Part shown: positions 5,757 to 9,415 of the stretch, one piece after another | How the letters are laid out: each line of letters begins with the position of its first letter | Position numbering within the stretch: the stretch's first letter is position 1 | From: Candidatus Saccharimonadia bacterium | GTDB taxonomy: Bacteria > Patescibacteriota > Saccharimonadia > Saccharimonadales > Saccharimonadaceae | Direction: 5' to 3' | Assembly: GCA_023259925.1 (NCBI GenBank) | Contig: JALRDS010000045.1 | Coordinates: 1-9,415, forward strand | Length of the DNA: 9,415 bases | Translations under genes and position numbers: made by a program | Notes under the pieces: model-generated | The model's database searches: none | The model's input: only the letters and a program-made list of their open reading frames with translations | What the model was told of the DNA's origin: nothing

Positions 5757-7593
5757 ATACCGTTCCGGTGTTTAAGTTGCGCCTAATGAGTCGCACTTCA
5801 GTGCCGAGCTGACGAGAGCGAGCGTAGAAGTACACTACAACAGCGAGTAGGATACTAGCGAATGTTAGGTTTTCGGCGGGACCTGTAGTAGGAAGCTCAC
5901 CGACAACTTGTTCGACAATTACTTTTTCTGTTGCACATTCAACGTTTACTTTTACGGAGTTCCCGAAGGTATTAATCATTGTACAGTCATAACTATCGGG
6001 GTTACTCGTGCCAGTATTTGTTACAGGAATCTTATCGAGCACCTGTACTGCAATAGTACGCGACTGTGTTTGTCCGGGCGCAAGTGCAAATGATGGCCAG
6101 GATAGAACTTGCGTGGTGCTATTAAAGCTTCCGCCGGCTTTGTCGATGAGCGTTGCATATTCAAGTACGTCGGTAAGGTCTTCGGTCATAGTGACAATTT
6201 TACTATTCGTTCCTTTATTCGCGACTGTTAGTGTGTAGCTGATCTTATCGTTCGCACGTGCGGTAACGGTACTGGCGTCTACACTATCGTTCGTCATATT
6301 GATGCTCGTTTTTGTTGATACGACCTCGGCTTCACAGTCAGCATCTTTAATCCATATGTTCGGATTGCCTGGGCATGGCTGACAGTCTGGGCTGCCTGGA
6401 GCCAAGCTGGGGTTATACGGGCAGACTTCAGGTGGAGCTACCTTGAACGTAGTTACACAATCTTGGTTGGTCTTATCGCCAACAGAAGTCTTCACAGTTA
6501 AGCGTGCAGTATACTCACCAGGCTTGAGTCGTACTGTGTCTGCGGTAGCATTCTTTTTCGTGCTAGCGACTGACAATTCTTTTACTACTTTTTTATCGGC
6601 ATTTTTAATGACAAACAGGTATTTCTTGATTGTTGCGCCATTTGATTTTGTAGCTGACCCACTGAGTGACACGGTGTTTCGTGTGATTAACTGTGCCTCT
6701 AGGCTGCCACACGCTGCGGCTGGCTTTTCGTCAATCACAAAGCTTTCTTTACAATCTCCATTTGTCTTTTCACCTTCACTTGTCACAACAGTTACACGCG
6801 CTTTGTAGGTGCCAGGTTTTTCTCGTTCATACACAAAACTGTGTGAGGACTGGCTGGTGGCAAATGATTTCGAGCTGATAACATCATTGCCTTGACGAAT
6901 TTCGTAGTTGTAGCGCTTAATGTTGGCGCCGTCTTTTGTGTTTGCTTTTGCGGTGAGCCGAAAGCGAGTCGGAGCAATTTGACTTATATTGAGTGATTGA
7001 CAAGCAGCTTGAGGGTTCACCTGTCGGGGTGGTTTACTGGTAATTAAGTTACCGCAGTCCATGAGGATAGCGAACCAGCCGAACTGCTCAGAGTTGCCAA
7101 CAAGCACCTTGTAGGGTGGATTTGCGGCCGTCAGTGAAAGTGGACGATAGAAGAAAGTGACGTCACCGGCGCCGATGTTGAACGTGTATGATCGTTGGCC
7201 TTGAGAAGCGCTGTAGAGACTGGTTCGAGACCAGTTATACTTGCCAGGCACGGCGTTCGCGCCGATGGTACCAAGTTTCATGTTGGCTATTTCACTCCGG
7301 GTGATGCCAAGAGAGGTGTAAAGTCCTTTTATGCGATTGTTATTATTGTCGTAGTGCTGTAACAGCTCTTGCTTATTTGAAACGCCACCAGATATAAAAT
7401 CTGCTGGACTAGCTGCATTGACAGCTTCTGGTGGGCTGAAAACGGCGAATGATTGTACTACTAGTGCGAGTGCAGTAAAAATTAACCCAAGCCGACGCGT
7501 TGTTTCTTCTTTGCGAAGACGTTTTGCATAGAAGCCGAGTTGGCCAACTAGTGCGGGGCTAAAGCTGAGGTTCGATACAATCCTGCGAAACAT
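5755..7593 (-). CDS. Secreted LPXTG-type surface protein with PKD-like and DUF11-like domains
   Basis: The product is 612 aa. A long basic n-region (1-34) leads to a hydrophobic segment (35-52) and a probable signal peptidase I site after VNA (58-60). Residues about 63-195 form an N-terminal domain with Asn- and aromatic-rich sequence. Two related Ig/PKD-like repeats follow at about 198-288 and 295-386; both keep the pattern C-x-SL, DGANIKRY or NGATIKKY, PGxYxAR and a final TNxDC. A Cys/Pro-rich linker (391-420) may form disulphides. Residues about 425-550 resemble DUF11. The C-terminus has LPTTG (567-571), a hydrophobic segment (576-590) and basic residues, the layout of a sortase substrate. 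The tail after the helix, about 22 residues, is longer than usual, so the protein could instead remain membrane-anchored. No sortase gene is in the window. It is the first gene of an operon with the 188-aa gene and likely acts on the cell surface, perhaps in adhesion. The ATG has no Shine-Dalgarno sequence at the usual distance. Confidence 0.85.
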   Translation of the reverse strand: MFRRIVSNLSFSPALVGQLGFYAKRLRKEETTRRLGLIFTALALVVQSFAVFSPPEAVNAASPADFISGGVSNKQELLQHYDNNNNRIKGLYTSLGITRSEIANMKLGTIGANAVPGKYNWSRTSLYSASQGQRSYTFNIGAGDVTFFYRPLSLTAANPPYKVLVGNSEQFGWFAILMDCGNLITSKPPRQVNPQAACQSLNISQIAPTRFRLTAKANTKDGANIKRYNYEIRQGNDVISSKSFATSQSSHSFVYEREKPGTYKARVTVVTSEGEKTNGDCKESFVIDEKPAAACGSLEAQLITRNTVSLSGSATKSNGATIKKYLFVIKNADKKVVKELSVASTKKNATADTVRLKPGEYTARLTVKTSVGDKTNQDCVTTFKVAPPEVCPYNPSLAPGSPDCQPCPGNPNIWIKDADCEAEVVSTKTSINMTNDSVDASTVTARANDKISYTLTVANKGTNSKIVTMTEDLTDVLEYATLIDKAGGSFNSTTQVLSWPSFALAPGQTQSRTIAVQVLDKIPVTNTGTSNPDSYDCTMINTFGNSVKVNVECATEKVIVEQVVGELPTTGPAENLTFASILLAVVVYFYARSRQLGTEVRLIRRNLNTGTV

Positions 7594-7636
7594 AGTTTTT
7601 GTGTTTATTTACTACTGTTAGTAATCCTTTAAACCA

Positions 7637-7666
7637 AGATTAGCATAAACATTGTGTTCAGTGCAA
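7637..7666 (-). promoter_or_regulatory. Promoter of the surface-protein operon
   Basis: On the minus strand TTGCAC (7661-7666) and TAATCT (7637-7642) are separated by 18 bases, with TGC directly before the -10. Transcription should start near 7630, giving a leader of about 37 bases. A perfect 5-1-5 inverted repeat (7665-7675) overlaps the upstream edge of the -35 and could be an operator, though its A/T-rich simplicity makes chance likely. Confidence 0.5.
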
Positions 7667-7693
7667 GAACTTCTTCCAGATTAATCAACAGGG

Positions 7694-7722
7694 TTGAGTG
7701 AACACACATAATTCGATATAAT
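7694..7722 (+). promoter_or_regulatory. gyrB promoter
   Basis: TTGAGT (7694-7699) and a perfect TATAAT (7717-7722) are separated by the optimal 17 bases. The start would be near 7729, leaving a leader of about 57 bases before the GTG. It diverges from the surface-protein promoter, with only 27 bases between the two -35 boxes, so supercoiling at gyrB could couple the two. Confidence 0.7.
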
Positions 7723-7786
7723 GCGGGTAGTGTAAATGGCAAACTGCAGATAATATGCCGAAATACGAAATAAGGGGAATAAGGTA

Positions 7787-9415
7787 GTGGCTAAACAAAC
7801 AGGCGACTCGTATGATGGGTCACAAATTCAAGTACTGGAGGGCTTAGAGCCAGTACGTAAGCGTCCTGGAATGTACATTGGAAGCACCGGCTATGATGGT
7901 GTGCATCACTTAATCAAGGAAATCGCTGATAACTCTATCGACGAAGCGATTGCCGGTCACGCAACCCGAGTTGACGTGACTATTTTAGATGATGGCGGCA
8001 TTACTATTACGGATGATGGTCGCGGTATTCCGGTTGATAAGCATCCTAAGACTGGCCTCTCAACTCTCGAGACTGTCCTAACTGTGCTACACGCCGGTGG
8101 TAAGTTTGGAGGCGGAGGTTATAAAGTTTCTTCGGGTCTACACGGTGTGGGTTCAAGCGTTGTAAACGCACTTAGTACTAAGTTAATTGCTGAAGTGGTC
8201 AAAAAAGGTGAGCTATACCGCATTGAATTCGAGCGTGGGGCTACTATCATGCCGCTCAAGAAGCTTGGCAAGACAGATCGCCCGACTGGTACAACTGTTA
8301 CATTCTATCCCGATCCAACCATTTTTAAAGAAACGGTAGAATTCGACTATAAGTGGGTTGTCAACTATTTGCGCCACCAGGCATATCTCACAAAAGGCGT
8401 GTTTACGTCGGTTGTTGATAATCGTACGGCAGAGCGACAGGCGTTTTACTTTGAAGGCGGTATCCAAAGCTACGTCAAGCATCTCAATGTTGGTAAAGAA
8501 ATTTTAGCTGAAGCGCCGTTCTACGTGGAGCGTCAGGTTGAAGATTCGATGGTTGAAGTGGCGATTCAATATAACGATAGCTACCTCGAGACCGTAAAGC
8601 CTTTTGCGAACAACGTACTTACTCCCGATGGGGGTACGCACCTTGTCGGGTTCCGCTCAGCATTAACGCGAACTATCAATGACTACGCACGTAAGGCGAG
8701 CTTACTGAAAGAAAAAGAAGACAACTTAACTGGTGATGATATTCGAGAGGGTCTAACCGCAATTATCCTGGTTAAGTTACCAGACCCGCAATTTGAAGGT
8801 CAGACCAAGAATAAGTTGGGTAATCCTGAGGTCCGTCGCTACGTTGAACAGGTGATGAACGAGTACTTTGCTTACTATTTGGACGAGAATCCAGATGTCG
8901 CCAAGAAGATTGTGAATAAAGCGTTGCTCGCCGCTCGTGCTCGAAAGGCAGCCCGCGCTGCCCGTGATAACGTGCTTCGAAAGGGCGCTCTCGATGGTAT
9001 GGGACTCCCTGGTAAGCTGTGGGATTGTTCTTCAAAGAAGCCGGATGATAGTGAGATTTATATTGTAGAGGGTAACTCGGCGGCAGGCTCAGCCAAGGAG
9101 GGCCGAGATAGTAAAACGCAGGCAATTTTGCCACTTCGCGGTAAGGTTCTCAATACCGAACGAGCTCGTTTAGATAAGATGTTTGCTAATAAAGAAATTG
9201 TCGCCATGATTCAAGCATTCGGTGTGGGTATTGGTGAGTCTTTTGACATCAATGGTTTGCGTTACCATAAGATCGTGATTATGACCGATGCCGATGTGGA
9301 TGGAAGTCATATCGCAACCTTGCTCTTAACGTTCTTCTTTAGGTACATGAAAGAAGTGGTTGAAGGCGGCTATGTCTACTTGGCGAAACCGCCGCTCTAT
9401 AGTATCAATAAGGGT
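7787..9415 (+). CDS. gyrB: DNA gyrase subunit B (3' end beyond the window)
   Basis: GyrB is the ATPase subunit of DNA gyrase, which works with GyrA to introduce negative supercoils. The window holds 543 codons in one open frame, lacking roughly the last hundred. GHKL ATPase motifs are present: E45 (catalytic base) and N49 in EIADNSIDEA, D76 in DDGRGIP, HAGGKFG, and the lid GLHGVGSSVVNALS. The transducer domain includes GGTHLVGF and the lysine of QFEGQTKNKLGN. The TOPRIM domain has E428 of EGNSAAGS and the DADVDG acidic cluster (D501, D503, D505) that binds Mg2+ for DNA cleavage. EGNSAAG differs from the common EGDSAGG. The pattern fits GyrB rather than ParE in general length and motifs, but the distinction is not certain without the C-terminal end. 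The GTG start has AAGGGG (7772-7777) nine bases upstream, and the protein begins VAKQTGDSYDGSQIQVLEGL. Confidence 0.95.
   Translation, partial: MAKQTGDSYDGSQIQVLEGLEPVRKRPGMYIGSTGYDGVHHLIKEIADNSIDEAIAGHATRVDVTILDDGGITITDDGRGIPVDKHPKTGLSTLETVLTVLHAGGKFGGGGYKVSSGLHGVGSSVVNALSTKLIAEVVKKGELYRIEFERGATIMPLKKLGKTDRPTGTTVTFYPDPTIFKETVEFDYKWVVNYLRHQAYLTKGVFTSVVDNRTAERQAFYFEGGIQSYVKHLNVGKEILAEAPFYVERQVEDSMVEVAIQYNDSYLETVKPFANNVLTPDGGTHLVGFRSALTRTINDYARKASLLKEKEDNLTGDDIREGLTAIILVKLPDPQFEGQTKNKLGNPEVRRYVEQVMNEYFAYYLDENPDVAKKIVNKALLAARARKAARAARDNVLRKGALDGMGLPGKLWDCSSKKPDDSEIYIVEGNSAAGSAKEGRDSKTQAILPLRGKVLNTERARLDKMFANKEIVAMIQAFGVGIGESFDINGLRYHKIVIMTDADVDGSHIATLLLTFFFRYMKEVVEGGYVYLAKPPLYSINKG

Noticed and set aside
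8772..9134. 120-codon minus-strand frame inside gyrB
   Set aside because: It is antisense to conserved GyrB coding sequence and has no ribosome site or recognisable domain.

Overview
The window looks like chromosomal DNA from a member of the Candidate Phyla Radiation (Patescibacteria), most probably Candidatus Saccharibacteria (TM7). This is inferred from the style of the encoded proteins, not from a database match. The clues are a GyrB with lineage-like variations, a lone single-pass membrane ATPase of the VirD4/TraG type preceded by small unrecognised proteins, and a PKD/DUF11-type surface protein ending in LPTTG. UGA is used as a stop (HAD gene) and no internal UGA interrupts any gene, so the UGA-glycine code of Absconditabacteria/Gracilibacteria is not in use.

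Layout. Positions 1-116 hold no gene, only a short hairpin. A HAD-family phosphatase lies on the minus strand (117-758, possibly to 776). Positions 777-1445 form a 669-base stretch without a convincing protein gene. Its left part is AT-rich. From about 945 it has a good upstream promoter followed by a dense run of hairpins, three of which contain G-U pairs that fit only a plus-strand RNA. I call this a candidate structured RNA. Three plus-strand genes follow: a 126-aa four-helix membrane protein (1446-1826), a 143-aa soluble protein with a disordered N-terminus and helical C-terminus (1878-2309), and a 944-aa type IV secretion/conjugation-type ATPase (2329-5163).

On the minus strand, running convergently, is a two-gene operon. 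It comprises a 612-aa secreted, sortase-type surface protein (5755-7593) and, 13 bases downstream, a 188-aa protein with a charged helical region and two membrane segments (5175-5741). Its stop lies only 11 bases from the stop of the ATPase gene. Diverging from this operon is gyrB (7787 to the window end, 543 codons, 3' end missing).

Themes. Most of the window concerns the cell envelope: a membrane ATPase with its small partners and a wall-anchored surface protein, which fits the episymbiotic lifestyle known for this lineage. Predicted promoters share a grammar: four of six carry an extended -10 (TGC or TGG before the hexamer). At three genes the -10 ends only 6-7 bases before the start codon, predicting leaderless mRNAs, whereas operon-internal genes have strong AGGGGG ribosome sites.
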